Below, in pieces: positions 23,454-34,819 of a stretch of 64,000 nucleotides of DNA (within the stretch, counting starts at the first letter, position 1; each line of letters opens with the position of its first letter). Source of the stretch: Linyphia triangularis (taxonomy: Eukaryota > Arthropoda > Arachnida > Araneae > Linyphiidae); assembly GCA_963978545.1 (NCBI GenBank), contig OZ021729.1, positions 87,524,670 through 87,588,669 on the forward strand. The letters run 5' to 3'. The position numbers were made by a program, and so were the translations under genes. The notes under the pieces were generated by a model. It was given only the letters and a program-made list of their open reading frames with translations, made no database searches and was not told where the DNA came from.

Positions 23454-23531
23454 TTGGTGAAGATTTCTAAATTGTTTCGTTGATTTCCGGTGACCCGTTC
23501 AAAAGGTCACCATGACTTTACGGACACACTG

Positions 23532-23765
23532 TATAACTTCAAAGATAAATATGTCATATTTCTTTTTAGCATAAATACACCTGTTTTCACATAGTAAAAA
23601 AAATCCTTTTCATCTCATTGCAATACGAATTCCACTACAAAAAACCTTCATCAAGTAAGTCATCAAGCCTATGTATAAACTGCCTTTCTTCTCCGAGTCA
23701 TGCATCTATCTTTCTTTGGAAGAGTATTGTTTTGACACCCCCCGCCCTTCACAGATGTGGGGGGG
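23532..23765 (-). other. Probable start of the 3' UTR
   Basis: Sequence immediately downstream of the stop codon. It has no coding potential and no canonical AATAAA before the mariner copy. The transcript end is not visible. Confidence 0.45.
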
Positions 23766-23984
23766 TCACACAAGGTGGCTGCCAACTGTGCCCATGACGC
23801 AGCTTCCAGGAGGAGGGCTGTCCGTCGACTGATGTGGCGACCTAGTGCGGTGATGTGGGGAGGCCAGGTTGTCTTCTGGCGGCAGCAGGATCCCCCTCCG
23901 CGAGTATCGGGAATTGTCGTCCGAGAGTGTTGTGATGTCGCTCGCCGCGCCGCTCAGCGGAACTGACTGTAAGCTCACGTGATC
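23766..23984 (-). CDS. Nephrin-like receptor, terminal cytoplasmic exon
   Basis: Last coding exon: 72 codons plus stop. The acceptor is a clean 'tgttttcattccag' followed by GAT, phase 0, which fits the phase-0 end of the exon at 36622. Base composition is strongly GC-rich against an AT-rich surround. The product is the distal cytoplasmic tail: Ser/Pro-rich, low in hydrophobic residues, no enzyme domain. It begins DHVSLQSVPL; joined to the previous exon's ELY this makes the motif YDHV, a YDxV site of the kind that binds the SH2 domain of Nck adaptors in vertebrate nephrin. It ends GSHLV-stop; as I recall, human nephrin ends GHLV, the ligand of PAR3-type PDZ domains. The stop falls in frame 219 bp after the acceptor. 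The alternative, that splicing continues from a cryptic donor, is less likely given the match at the C-terminus. Confidence 0.85.
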   Translation of the reverse strand, partial: DHVSLQSVPLSGAASDITTLSDDNSRYSRRGILLPPEDNLASPHHRTRSPHQSTDSPPPGSCVMGTVGSHLV

Positions 23985-24044
23985 CTGGAATGAAAACAAT
24001 ACTGTGATTGGTTGGAAGAAAACAATGAAGTGATTGGTTCATAA

Positions 24045-24054
24045 GAGTGTTTTG

Positions 24055-24085
<31 letters not shown>

Positions 24086-24880
24086 CGTATGACTTATGCA
24101 CTGCGTTGGAACATGTTTAAGATAGCCAATTACCTTAAAAAGTCGAATTTCCATAACATTTCACAATTTTTATTTATGATTTTGTGAAAAGCTTGTTTTT
24201 TAAAGTTTCTAAAAATAGCTTTACTTTTCTTCTAAGTCAATTATGAACAAAATTATGATAAATTTAATACACTTATATTAACGGGTTTCCAGTGCAACTC
24301 AGGTCTCATGAAAATTGCTTTCTATTCATTATAATCTTATTGCCAATGTTAACAGTTGGCTAAAAATTATCTTACATTCATTCAATTTTTTAAATATATA
24401 TATATATATATATATATTAATCATAACAAATTTTTCCTCATATTCATCCTTTTATATGCTGTCGAGAAGAAAAAAAAGCTATAATTACATAATATTTAAA
24501 TTTTTTTTTTTTTCGGAAAGTAGTCGGCTAACTTAATCTTTATTAGGACCTTTTTTATTTATATAGTTATGGTATATTAAAATACTTTTCATATTGAGAA
24601 TGATTAAAAAAATTATTTTAGCTTATTATATAAAATTTTCTTTTAAGTCCCCCTTTTTCATGATGAGAAGTATGAATACTGTCCAATGGACAATGGTAAA
24701 CAAAGGTCTGAATTGATGCAATAACTTTCCAGGTAGAACAGAGGTATTGGCCAAAGTCGAAAACAAGGGTTCTGGGAAGAGTGGCCACTCCAAAATACGC
24801 AATTTCTTTTAATAAACAATCATGTGAAAATTATTACAAAATATATTTTGAACGGCTTCGTCTTTTCTTATGATACTATA
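24045..24880. other. Intronic AT-rich sequence
   Basis: A poly(T) run is at 24058-24085 and a short (TA)n at 24394-24417. No element was matched. Confidence 0.4.
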
Positions 24881-25060
24881 TTTCAATTTTAAAACTCTGC
24901 ATCAACATTTCAAAACTTCGAGATTATTTTGGGCGAGATTGGCCAAGGACCGTAGCAACGACCCTTTTACAACGGTTCACGTCAGCCAGTGTCGAGCCTA
25001 TATTGGCCAGTGGATTTGTAGTACTGGGGCTCTGTGTTGGAGAATCACTAAATCTAATAA
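24880..25060 (+). repeat. Diverged repeat shared with 61190-61330
   Basis: Shares 'aattttaaaactctgcatca' plus 'acattt', then 'gattggcca', 'acaacggt' and 'ggccag.ggatttgt' with the reverse complement of 61190-61335. There it lies next to the 3' end of the LINE remnant, so it may be a related 3' tail. Class unproven. Confidence 0.5.
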
Positions 25061-25106
25061 TTCTGTATTTATGAACACAAAAAGAAACTTGGCTCAAAGA
25101 AAATAG

Positions 25107-25146
25107 CTCCATTATTATTATTATTATTTTTATTATTATTATTAGT
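25107..25146. repeat. (ATT)n microsatellite
   Basis: About 13 ATT units, slightly imperfect. Confidence 0.9.
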
Positions 25147-25586
25147 AGTAGTAGATATCGGCATAATAAGAATAGGCAATTTAAATATTGATAAAGTAGG
25201 GTATAAGTATCCGGGGTGGATTTAAAGGTCAACTTGCGTAAAAGCGACTCTTTAGTGATAGTGACAGCCCCCAAAATTTGATAGAGTGCATTGTCATCGA
25301 CATCGATTCTATCTGCTAAGTTTCAGATGGATTGTACATCGACAAGTGATATAAAAGTAGTAGATCTTTTAATTAATTTAGCCAACACTGCAGGAACCTA
25401 AAATTCTCTATTCATGCGGTCTCAATAATTTCCAAAGTTTAACAATGCTTTTCAACTCTGTTTGACATCATATTAGTAAATTAAAATATTAGTTACATAC
25501 AATTTATGAAACTATAAAAAACGATGTAACTCAATAATAATTCTGTGTAGAAGAAAGATAAAACATAGAATTACGAGACACAAATT

Positions 25587-25749
25587 AAGTAAATTTAATA
25601 ACTTGATTTAAAAATTCTGCAGCATACTTACAAAATGCTGCTCAAAGAGAAAATGCACTTCATATGCAATTTAAATGAGAGAAACCTCCTCCTCTCACAA
25701 AGCAGCTCAACAAATAAGTAAATTTAATAACTTGATTTAAAAATTCTGT
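25587..25749. repeat. 33-bp direct repeat, 130 bp apart
   Basis: 'aagtaaatttaataacttga' and 13 further bases occur at 25587-25619 and 25717-25749 without change. This could be an old tandem duplication or an unusually long target duplication around a 97-bp insert. Confidence 0.8.
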
Positions 25750-26043
25750 CTGTTGCTGCCCCAAAAATCTGTCCTAATTGCTAATGTGTTCACTGAATTT
25801 GAAAACGGACGGTAGTATAGAGGGCCAGATGTTGCTCGATCCGGTGACGTTTTGCATGGTATGCGAGTATATTGCCTCTAGTCAAGGAGTTTGAAGCATA
25901 GCAGTATTTAAAAACGTGTTTAATAGCTATGGCTCGCAATATTTTGAAAAGAAGTTAAAAACAACATGTCACAACACTCACTTTAAACTGTTAAGGCAAA
26001 ATTACATTTTTATAATTTTAGAAAGTAATTTTGCTGTACACTG

Positions 26044-26294
26044 CTGGCGAGTAGCCAGGCGGTGGGATACATCCCCCTCCCGAAATGTTTCTAGTTTCTA
26101 TTAGAACGCAAAAATCAAAAGGATTTTTTTGTTTAAAATGGTACATTTATTTAAATGTTTTTAAATATATATAAAAAAATACATGTTATTTGGATTACTA
26201 AATACATTCGGAATTAATAACAAAAATGATTGTATGATTTGTTGACTTATAATTTCATATATAATCCCAAAAAATATCTTTGGCTACGCCCCTG
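26044..26294. mobile_element. hAT MITE nested in the 2.4-kb element
   Basis: The exact 8-bp duplication GTACACTG is at 26036-26043 and 26295-26302. The inverted ends CTGGCGAGTAGCC and GGCTACGCCCCTG differ at a few places. 251 bp, no ORF. Confidence 0.85.
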
Positions 26295-27596
26295 GTACAC
26301 TGTCAAAAGACTTTTATAATTTTGCATGTGAAAGGGTGCAGATACAATCAATTATTCCAGGAAAATCAGTTTATTTTTATAAGAATGAAATATTTTATTA
26401 TAATTCTATTCAAATATCGATGGTATTGAATTGAGAGTTAAGTTGATGATTGCATACAATACCAAACATCAGTGTGTACTATAAGCAATATCTATATCTA
26501 AGCAAAAAACGAATTATTAATGAATATTATATTTTGTAAAATAAATAGTAAAAAAAAAATCTCACTATGGTTATATTGCTGTCAATTATCTTGCACTGAC
26601 ACACCAATTCAAGATACAGACAATCTAGACATTGCGGACTCCAATGCAAAAGTTACCCATTCTATTCGATTCCGCCCCAGATTAGATGGGTTTCAGTAAT
26701 CCATAAGTGGTTTGATGTGGAAGGGAGGGAATGGTGTGAAGTTTTATGGCTTTGTCTGTGTCCTTCAGTTTCAAATTCAATGTTACCCAAAGAAGGCGTC
26801 ATTTTTGTTTCCTTCCCCGCGCTGCTTGAAAATCTTTCGGAGAGAACGAGAGGAAGAACTTCTTGGTCCTTATAATTTAACGATAGCGGCTTAATCGGAA
26901 TTGCTTACAATATTCTGTAGAATTGCAAAATTGCAATACTATACTATCGATTTAATCAAAGTTTTTTCTTTTTCAGTTACGAACTAGGCGTTTTATTTTT
27001 CAATTTTGATTAAGGTTTTCTTAAGTTGTTTTAGTACATGATTTTTTGTACACATAATAAAGTTTAGAGGGTGCGATGGAACCCCGATATTAAACATTTA
27101 TAATTAATTGGCCTCTAATCAAGAAATAAATATGTAGAATGCTAATTACAATCCAAAACTTGTTACTCTTTGTTCCCATCTCCTACTCAACTCACAAATG
27201 AGAAAATAGTGCGAAATTGAGGAATTTTTTAACTTGAGAACCACACGAGGTGTAAAGATTCGTTGGCCAGTATATTGTAGGTCGTCACAATCACGGTCTA
27301 CTCGTTCCCTATCAAACACATTCTTTCTACGAGTAAACAAAAAGAAGATCGTTTACGCGACTTACAAATCTATTATAATGAGACATGGAAAATGTCAGAA
27401 AAAGATTAACTTTGTTGGCTGATTCCATTCGATCTTGTTATTAAGTAAAAAATATCAATGAAACTTAAAAAAAAAAAAAAAATTACATTGTAACTCTCGG
27501 TGGCAACTACCATCTAAAAATAATTTAGACGACACGCTTTATGGGGGGTGCGGTCGCAACCCCCTCACCCCCTCTAAATCCACCCCTGATAAGTAT

Positions 27597-27882
27597 ACTT
27601 ACCGTGTCCATAGAAAGGGTTAAAGTAAAGGAATGTTGTTGAATGTAACCTTGAGCTACTGCCAAAAGAGCCCTTTCTCATTTGCACTCAAATTCAGGCA
27701 AAAAAAAAAAAAAAAAAAAAATGGACCAATTTCAAAATAGCTTTTGTGATGAAAAAATATCTACAATGGAAAACGATATAAAAAGGATTCCTACAAGTGT
27801 TTCATGAAAGGACAAATGACAGCTACAACTAATTCTTGGCGTTATAGCTTTATTGTGGGATCTACATTGGAATTGAAAATCT

Positions 27883-27914
<32 letters not shown>

Positions 27915-28030
27915 CCTATCAATTGTGCCTCCTCAAAGATTTTAAATGTGAATGTGGATGGATTAAAAGGGTTCAATTTTGAATTAAAAAAGGCAACATA
28001 ATTAATTTGTTTCACTAACAACACCAAGTC
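27597..28030. other. Intronic sequence
   Basis: Two poly(A) runs (27700-27720 and 27888-27914). No exon or matched element. Confidence 0.4.
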
Positions 28031-28034
28031 AACT

Positions 28035-28770
28035 AGGGGTGTCGAACATCACCCAACTTTCAATTACACTATTATATTGATGTTACTTACCATTTTTATG
28101 TATTCATCATTCATTTAGAAAAAAAGGCCTGTTTGGCTAAATGTTTGGCAGTAATTCTTATATGGGATTTTAAAGAAGACAAAAAAGAAACACCGCCAAA
28201 GCGACGATTTCGGAGATAGTTTTTCCTATAATTCTTGCCTTTCTTGTAATTGAAACAAATGAGAGGAGAAAACGGTCGTTGATGAGCGATGCACAAGGGA
28301 AGAGAACTCTGCGTTGAAGACATTCGCTTTTCAACTTTTTACCCGTTTATAGCAATTTATCGAAATTTCAGAGGTGAGGATGGTGTGAACAACTTAAGAG
28401 ACGTTACCACAGTGATTTTGATCAAAATCCGTTCAGCCGTTTTTCAGCAATTACTGAAAAACAAAATGATTTTTCAACGAATATCAATGTTTCAACTTAT
28501 GCGCATGCGCAATTTTGACAAAAACCTTTATGGTAAATCCTATGGTCATGGATAACTCATACACCAAATTTCAACATCGTAGGTCAATTCGTTCGAGAGT
28601 TATTCTGATCACGTACACGCAGACATTTTTTCCAGACCACTTTTTTTGAAGTCAGAATGTTCCAAAACTTGGAGAAATGCGAAAAAATAACGAAATTTTG
28701 ACCGAAAACAATACTTATATGTTAACATAATTACCTTATATGTTAACATATAAGTAATTGATAGTAAAAG
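28035..28770 (-). repeat. Repeat A, copy 2
   Basis: Starts with the conserved terminus 'actaggggtgtcgaacatc' and runs in reverse order to copy 1. It ends in the palindrome 'ccttatatgttaacatataa' at about 28734-28754. The ORFs here are incidental. Confidence 0.7.
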
Positions 28771-29750
28771 GGGTGTGATAGAGTGAACAAATATTTCGCA
28801 TACATACCATTCCTCTGTTCTTCAGGATGTCCGGACAGTTGTCTTTTTTTCTCGCTTGTGACAAATCTGAAAAAGAGATACCTTATATTTGTTTGTTTCG
28901 CATACACTTAATTGTGCATCTTAATAAAAACTTTGCTAAAAAGAATTTAGTTTTAATTAAGTTTTTTCACTGAAATTCATATCGTCTCGTGAGTTAATAA
29001 ATACTGTATTTATTGAAAAGTGGTTTTTAACCAAAAAGAGTAATTTAAATTTTTATTTTAAATTTCAAAGGTGTGTACATAACTGCTTATTCGCCTTATA
29101 CATCATTTCTGACATGTGCTTTTTCAGACGGTTATTTTTCTACATTTATACTAGGCTAGTATTTATAAATTATAGGCCGATTCATTGTCTAACCAATACC
29201 TCTGTTTCCTACGAATACCTTATTTACTACAAAATTGCTTTTTTTTTTTTTTTTTTTTTTTTGAATATCGGAGTTGAAAAAAAATTAATCATGGTCCAAA
29301 AATTTTGGGAAATTGTGATAGTATTGGCACTATATGATAGCACCATAGAAAGAGAAAATGGCAAATAAGGTACTTTATATCCCACAAATTTAGAGTTCAG
29401 GAATGTTTTCATTGGCCGCAGTTTTTAGCTGTAAAAGTTGTTTATGTTAATGCTGAAATAAAAACCTAGCCAAAGCGATCAGGGCGTTTATGACCTCAAA
29501 GTCACGTGATTTTACTTTCAATATTTAGGAAGCCACGAAGTTCACTGTTTTTCCATGACTTATGGTTGTTTTTTTGCTCAAAATCATGAATTTCCATGAC
29601 AAAATTTATCCAATGTCCAAAATAATGATTTTTCGTGACATTCCCTGATTTTCCATATGATGCACGTATGCCCTGGAAAAAAAAAATAACTCAGCTAAAA
29701 CAGCGAAATTGACAGTAAGTGTTTTGATAAATATTACATTATCCTTTCTT
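28771..29750. other. Intronic sequence
   Basis: No exon. The block 29540-29665 repeats 'tttccatgac' words and may be the relic of a MITE of the 'ttccctga' type seen at 60176-60621. Confidence 0.35.
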
Positions 29751-30180
29751 GTAAATGAAAGTGAGGAACAACCGTCGTTAAAAGGCGATGCCTACAGTAA
29801 GAGAACTCTGTGTTAAAGACATTCGTTTTTTAACTCGTTACGCCTTCATGACATTTCTACGGGAATTTCGGAGGTGGGAATGTTTAGAGCACCTTAAGAT
29901 TATGCAGCAATATTGATCAAAATATTTCGAGTTCATTTTTAGCAATTGCTGAAAAACAAACATTTTTTCAATGGCGGAAAACTCATGCCATTTTAACGAA
30001 AACCTTAATGACAAGTGCCAAGGCAGCCACCACTAACCTGTGCACAAAATTTGAACTTGTAAGTCATTTCGTTCGATAGTTATTCTGCACACATAATTTT
30101 TTTTTCTGTACCACTTTTTGAAATCAGGATGTTTCAAAACGTGGAGAAATGCAAAAGGATTTTTTTTTTTTTACTTTTGA
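29750..30180 (-). repeat. Repeat A, copy 3 (partial)
   Basis: Carries the central blocks ('gagaactctgtgttaaagac', 'cgggaatttcggaggtggga', 'tagcaattgctgaaaaacaa') but lacks the 'ggggtgtggaacatc' terminus. Confidence 0.65.
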
Positions 30181-30206
30181 CCGATTCCATTGTATTCAGT
30201 ATCTTA

Positions 30207-30447
30207 TACTAAACTTCAACTTAACTTGATATCACTAGAAAGTAGATCGTCACAGTGCTCATAGGTATTTAATCCATTTTGGCGGCGTGAAAGCATAATG
30301 CTCGCCAAACCACAGAACCCTGTAGAGAACAAAAGGCTCTAAGGTTTGGCGAGAATTATGTCTTCACTCAGCTAAAATGGATTAACTGCCTATGAGCACG
30401 GGGAAGATCTATCGTCTAGTGATGCCAAGTTAAGTTGGAGTTTAGTA
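30207..30447. mobile_element. MITE family E, copy 1
   Basis: Palindromic, with ~100-bp arms. Inverted ends TACTAAACTTCAACTTAACT and AGTTAAGTTGGAGTTTAGTA lie between TA dinucleotides (30205-30206, 30448-30449). Inner inverted blocks include 'gctcatagg' and 'atccattttggc'. Copy 2 is at 63022-63255. Confidence 0.88.
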
Positions 30448-30449
30448 TA

Positions 30450-31650
30450 TATTAGGGTAAATGAAAGTAAAAATATAGATCGCGAATTTTTTACACTCAG
30501 TAATACCTCCAATATGTAATAGCTAAAGGAAATTCTCTGGATGTCGCAAGGGACATTTCACGCTCTTTCTTCTAGTTGTAAACAAACTAGAATTGCAAAA
30601 AATATGTGAGGAATCTGTGTTTATGTAATATTATTTGGTGTTTAGTTATGTGGTAGAACAACTCTTTTAAGAAGGTCAAATATATATTTTTTAAGTTACA
30701 GACGCATGGTACACGAGTTCCAATATGTTTACGAGTAGAAAAAAGGTCCTATATGTTCCATGCATCATCTAGAGCATTGCCATAAGAAGTTACGACTAGG
30801 TATTGGTAAATGAATTAGGAATATTGAATGAATACCATTTATTTTAATACTTTTGAATGTTTGTAAGTATTTACGAATAGTTTGCGGTGAAATTGTTAAT
30901 TAGAAGACTGGTTAGTTTTAAAACGTAAACTTTTGTAAAACACAAAAATCTTGTGATATTTTTGGCGATAATCACCGTAAAAGTTTCACCATATTGTCGA
31001 GTAACTAGGTATTATTGAGGACTTCAAGGCAAACTAACATAGGACTAATTTTTTTGTAGTGCATTTTAAAAAATCAATATTTCTGTTCTCATTGAATTTA
31101 TTTTGTTGTATAATAAACACAATTTTTACTTGAACTTCGTGATCCAGGGATTAAAAAACTCCTCTTACCATAAGGTGATGCTGTCTGATACCCTGGAATA
31201 CACTTTTCACTCACTTGTTTTTTGGCCTCCTGCGGAAAGCATATTTAAACTATAGTCATGAGTTGTGTGTCAATAGCAGTTTCAATAATGAATAATAAAA
31301 AAGAAACTATCAACAAGTTGCAAAACAACAAAGTGTGTAAATTGGTAAAAAGATTTTTAAAATGACTTTCGAGAAAGTACTTATGGCAGGCTTTTTGAAA
31401 AATCTTAAGAAAAAAAAAAGGGGAAAAAAATGGATTTGGGCCAGATTGATTAATCAAATCAAAGAGAAAAAAAGAATTAAAACTTTTATTTTGAAGTACG
31501 TACCAGTACATATACTATAGTACACTGTATATGTACTGTTGGTATTTTAGACAATAAGTAATTTAGAATACCACAATTGCACCTGGTGGTAAAAATAAGA
31601 AATGTTTAGTCTTTTTTTCTGAGGATATCCATTAGTATTTTTACCGAGTT
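30450..31650. other. Intronic sequence
   Basis: No exon or matched repeat. ORFs are low complexity. Confidence 0.35.
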
Positions 31651-31665
31651 TCATCAAGATCTGTT

Positions 31666-31844
31666 AGTTGGTTGTTTGCAGATTATCTGGCGCCGTCAGC
31701 AACACGAGGGCTATAATGCGCCGAAACATTCATCATTAGACAAGCCAACATACATTTACAAACACCCATGCCTAACACGGGATTCGGAACCCGCAACCTC
31801 GCGGTCTAGAAGCTAGCACGCTAACCACTACAGTGTTTGGTCGG
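31666..31844 (-). mobile_element. SINE-1 copy 7
   Basis: Full length. The 11-bp duplication CAAGATCTGTT is at 31655-31665 and 31845-31855. Confidence 0.88.
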
Positions 31845-31901
31845 CAAGATCTGTTCGTTATTAAAGGTCCCCAGATGCCTCAAAACAGATGAAATTTAAG
31901 A

Positions 31902-32233
31902 GGAACTAAAAGCAAGGATACCTATACTCGCCCTGTTACAACCTTCTAGCCCACTTCATTTAGAAAAACTACTTTGTAGAAAATTTTGAAGTTTGGTACG
32001 AAAATGATCCTTTAATGATATGACATAAATTAAAAACTCGTAAGACTATGGCAGGTGGAGCATCTGCATAAGCATTCGAAGCATTTTCGATTTTTTAATT
32101 TATGTCATTAAGTGATCATTTTCGTACCTGCTCAAAAAACTTTCCAAGGTTTTATACAAAGTTGTTTCTAAATGAACAGGGCAAGAAGATTGTAACATAG
32201 CGAGTATGAGAAATAATCCTAACTCGGAGTTCC
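31902..32233. mobile_element. MITE family D, copy 2
   Basis: Ends GGAACT and AGTTCC, with inner inverted 'tactcgcc.tgttacaa.ctt' arms. Possible 8-bp duplication ATTTAAGA/ATTTAAGG (31894-31901, 32234-32241), one mismatch. This would fit a hAT-type insertion, but the other copies do not confirm it. Confidence 0.75.
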
Positions 32234-32241
32234 ATTTAAGG

Positions 32242-33020
32242 ATTGCAACAGTCGGCGTACCATTTGCATCGATATAGATAAACAACTGGATAGACTGCTC
32301 CATTGTCAATGCAAAGAGAAAAACGCGCCGGGGATTGCGAAGCTGGTGGGAAGATTAACCAATCACAGTTCACTTTTATAGTTGGATGGAAATGCGAAAA
32401 ACCTTCTAAAATGCTACAATATTTATGTTTGCACATTATTACTAATTAAGGTCTACTATCGACATTTCTGCTGTGTACAACCCAAAATTTTATTTTCAAT
32501 CCTCGGCAATCCGTATTTTTTATCCCACCAACGGCATCTGGCAACAGCTTCATTTTCCCAGCGTTAAGCAGTCTATCCAGTTATTTATTTATATCGATGA
32601 CCATTTGAGGTGTTCAGTCTTAAGACTCCAGTGACTAGAACCACGTAAATGCCTCATTCCTGTCACGGGAGAAGCCCCGTTCTCTTCTGTAGCTGGCAGC
32701 TCCAGTAGATAAAAACATTTTCAATTAGGTGGTATGTCCACTCTCCATCATCCAATCACCTGCGCTCTCCCTTGACCACATTCATGCGGCACCACAACAC
32801 TCGCTCAACAGCTGGATTGTTCTAGCTGCTGCGTAAACGTATAGATGGCATTCCAGTCAACGCGTGACAGTGGCCTTTCACTTACAGGAGGGTGTTCTAG
32901 CTATTTTCCCACGCGTAAATCACTCTTCATATAGATAGCAAGCAAGCTTACGAAAAAATTGGCATTTACTTGTCATTGGACTTGCAGTGACATGGTTGCG
33001 GGGCAATCCTTATTACAATG
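32242..33020. other. Intronic sequence
   Basis: The stretch 32640-32930 is richer in GC and shares 'gcgctctccc' and 'acgcgtaaatc'-type words with the MITE at 23136-23373, possibly a distant relative. Borders not found. Confidence 0.3.
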
Positions 33021-33039
33021 GTTTGAAGAAAAAGCTTAC

Positions 33040-33203
33040 ACCGACCAAACGGTATAGTGGTTAGCGTGCTAGCTTCTAGACCGCGAGGTTGCGGGTTCGA
33101 GTACCGTGTAAGGCATGGGTGTTTGTAAATGTATGTTGTCGGCGAATGTTTCGGCGCATTATAGATCTCGTGTTGCTGGCGCCAGATAATCTGAAAACCA
33201 ACC
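33040..33203 (+). mobile_element. SINE-1 copy 8
   Basis: Plus orientation with a small internal deletion in the body. The 11-bp duplication AAAAAGCTTAC is at 33029-33039 and 33204-33214. Confidence 0.88.
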
Positions 33204-33387
33204 AAAAAGCTTACGAATAGCGACCATCCAAAATTCATACACATTGTTAACTTGTAACAAGTCTATTATTAAAATGCTTACATACCCATTAGAATTTAAA
33301 CCTTGTGGAAAGGTTGGTCGAGAAAACGTTATAAATAGCGTGAACTAGGACCCACTTTTTCATGACTTCAGACTTGACATCTAAACC

Positions 33388-33950
33388 TTCCAGATAGCAT
33401 TTTGAACACCTTGTGCATTCTTTCTAAGCAAAAAGGACTGATACTAGTTCTGATGACATGGGGAAATGAGGAGGCTGATGTCTTGGAGAAGGAGGGTGCT
33501 GAACAAACATTGCCATCCACTACTTCCCTGACATACCTCGAGCCGTTCTCTGTCAGAAAACTTTCCAATAAGCAGACTTGGCATGTCTCCCCGGCACACT
33601 CTTGGTATCGTGCTGATTGTCCTGGAATATCCCTTACTCTAAATTCTGATAGACGTGCCCAGACGGCACTGTCACACTTTTTCAGTGGTCATCTGAGGGG
33701 CCTTACTTGCCAAGGCGGTAGAAAATCTCATTCCAATTGTCCCAAACCACAGTCTGAGCAGACCTCTCCTGCACACATCCTAGGGTGACTGGGGTTGTCC
33801 CGTAATGATCTGTTTGATGTTCCCTTATTTGGTTTTTATTTTTTGCAAGTGAATAATCTCGTGGATCTCGTCTGGCCAAGGACAATCTCGTCTAGCCAAT
33901 GCTAGACATGGAGATTAGAAACAAAAACAACAGGTTGCAACTTTATTTAA
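33388..33950 (+). pseudogene. Non-LTR retrotransposon RNase H tail, copy 1
   Basis: The open frame 33402-33788 carries GNEEADVLEKEG, which resembles the GNE-x-AD block of RNase H domains in R1/Jockey-type non-LTR retrotransposons. It continues through LTYLEPFSVRK, SWYRADCPG and RRAQTALSHFFSGHLRGL to QTSPAHIL. After an in-frame TGA at 33786, where the sister copy has a Cys codon, the frame continues to NNLVDLVWP. The reverse transcriptase and endonuclease are absent, so this is a 5'-truncated dead copy. From memory this tail type is abundant in spider genomes. Confidence 0.75.
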
Positions 33951-34819
33951 AAGCTTGAAAAAGAGATCCTAGTTCACAGTTGACAAGCTTTTCGTAACGT
34001 TTTCACGACTAACCTTTTAAGAAGATTTACACCACTGAATACTACAAAAGAACAAAACAAAAAAAGTTTACAATAGGAAAGGTGTGTAAACCTTTTTATA
34101 ATAAGCTTGTTACAAGGTTTACATTGCATACTAGGGTGGATCGAAAAAAACAATTTCAGAATTTCAAATTCGACCTATGGGGAAAAGATGTTCTATGGTA
34201 TATAGATACATGGAAAAATAATTAAAAAAATTAAATTTTAAGTTCAGTACTGCCACAAGGAGGATGAAGTTTAGGTATTTGAGCTTTTTTATAGTAAAAA
34301 GTCAAAGTCAATTGAATTTTTTTTCTGAAGAATTTCAAAACCTACTGTACGGAAAAGATGTTCTGAGGTACATTAATTAAGGGAAAAATAAAATAAAAAT
34401 AATAAATTTTATGTTAAGTTCTTTGCAAGGGGGATGAAATTTTGGTATTTAAGCTTTTTAATGATAAAATGTCAAAGTGATTTTCGTTTAAGTGAAACAG
34501 GCCTTTAGTACTTTTAATTATTTATTGGAATGAAAGGACATATACTAAATGGTTACAGAAAAAAAAAAAACTTTAGGAACATATTACAGCTTCTTAAGAA
34601 TTAAATCAAGAAAAATAAAAAAATCTTCGGAATTACAGTGAACGGTAATCACGTTTGGTGTTGAAAACTGGCTTGAAGTTTCGTGATTCCAGGCTATTTC
34701 TTTTTAACCCATCTCTTCTATATGATCCGCTTACAGCAGAAAATGCTTATGTGACTATTCGTTCTGTAGCTTGAGTACGACAGGGATACCCCTTGATAGT
34801 AGGTAATGCTATAGTATTG

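Larger units (their letters stand above)
22794..23531 (+). mobile_element. Deleted mariner/Tc1-like element with ~110-bp inverted repeats
   Basis: The left arm begins CAGTGTATCCGTTAAAGTCA and the right arm ends TGACTTTACGGACACACTG, with similarity continuing through 'ggaaatcaacgaaaca' and 'aaataaaag'. The right flank is TA; the left flank has mutated to TG. Between the arms is a short transposase remnant, itself split by the MITE at 23136-23373. Without that MITE the element is only about 500 bp. Confidence 0.85.
25211..27588. mobile_element. hAT-like element, 2.4 kb
   Basis: The exact 8-bp duplication ATAAGTAT (25203-25210, 27589-27596) flanks the inverted ends CCGGGGTGGATTTAAAGG and CCTCTAAATCCACCCCTG. 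Its content is a repeat C fragment (25230-25345), a nested 251-bp hAT MITE and AT-rich filler. I recognise no transposase, though decayed coding could be hidden at 26700-26900. Confidence 0.78.

Noticed and set aside
23766..23984. Plus-strand ORF 23757-23966 over the terminal exon
   Set aside because: Antisense shadow. Splice site, phase and C-terminal motif all support the minus strand.
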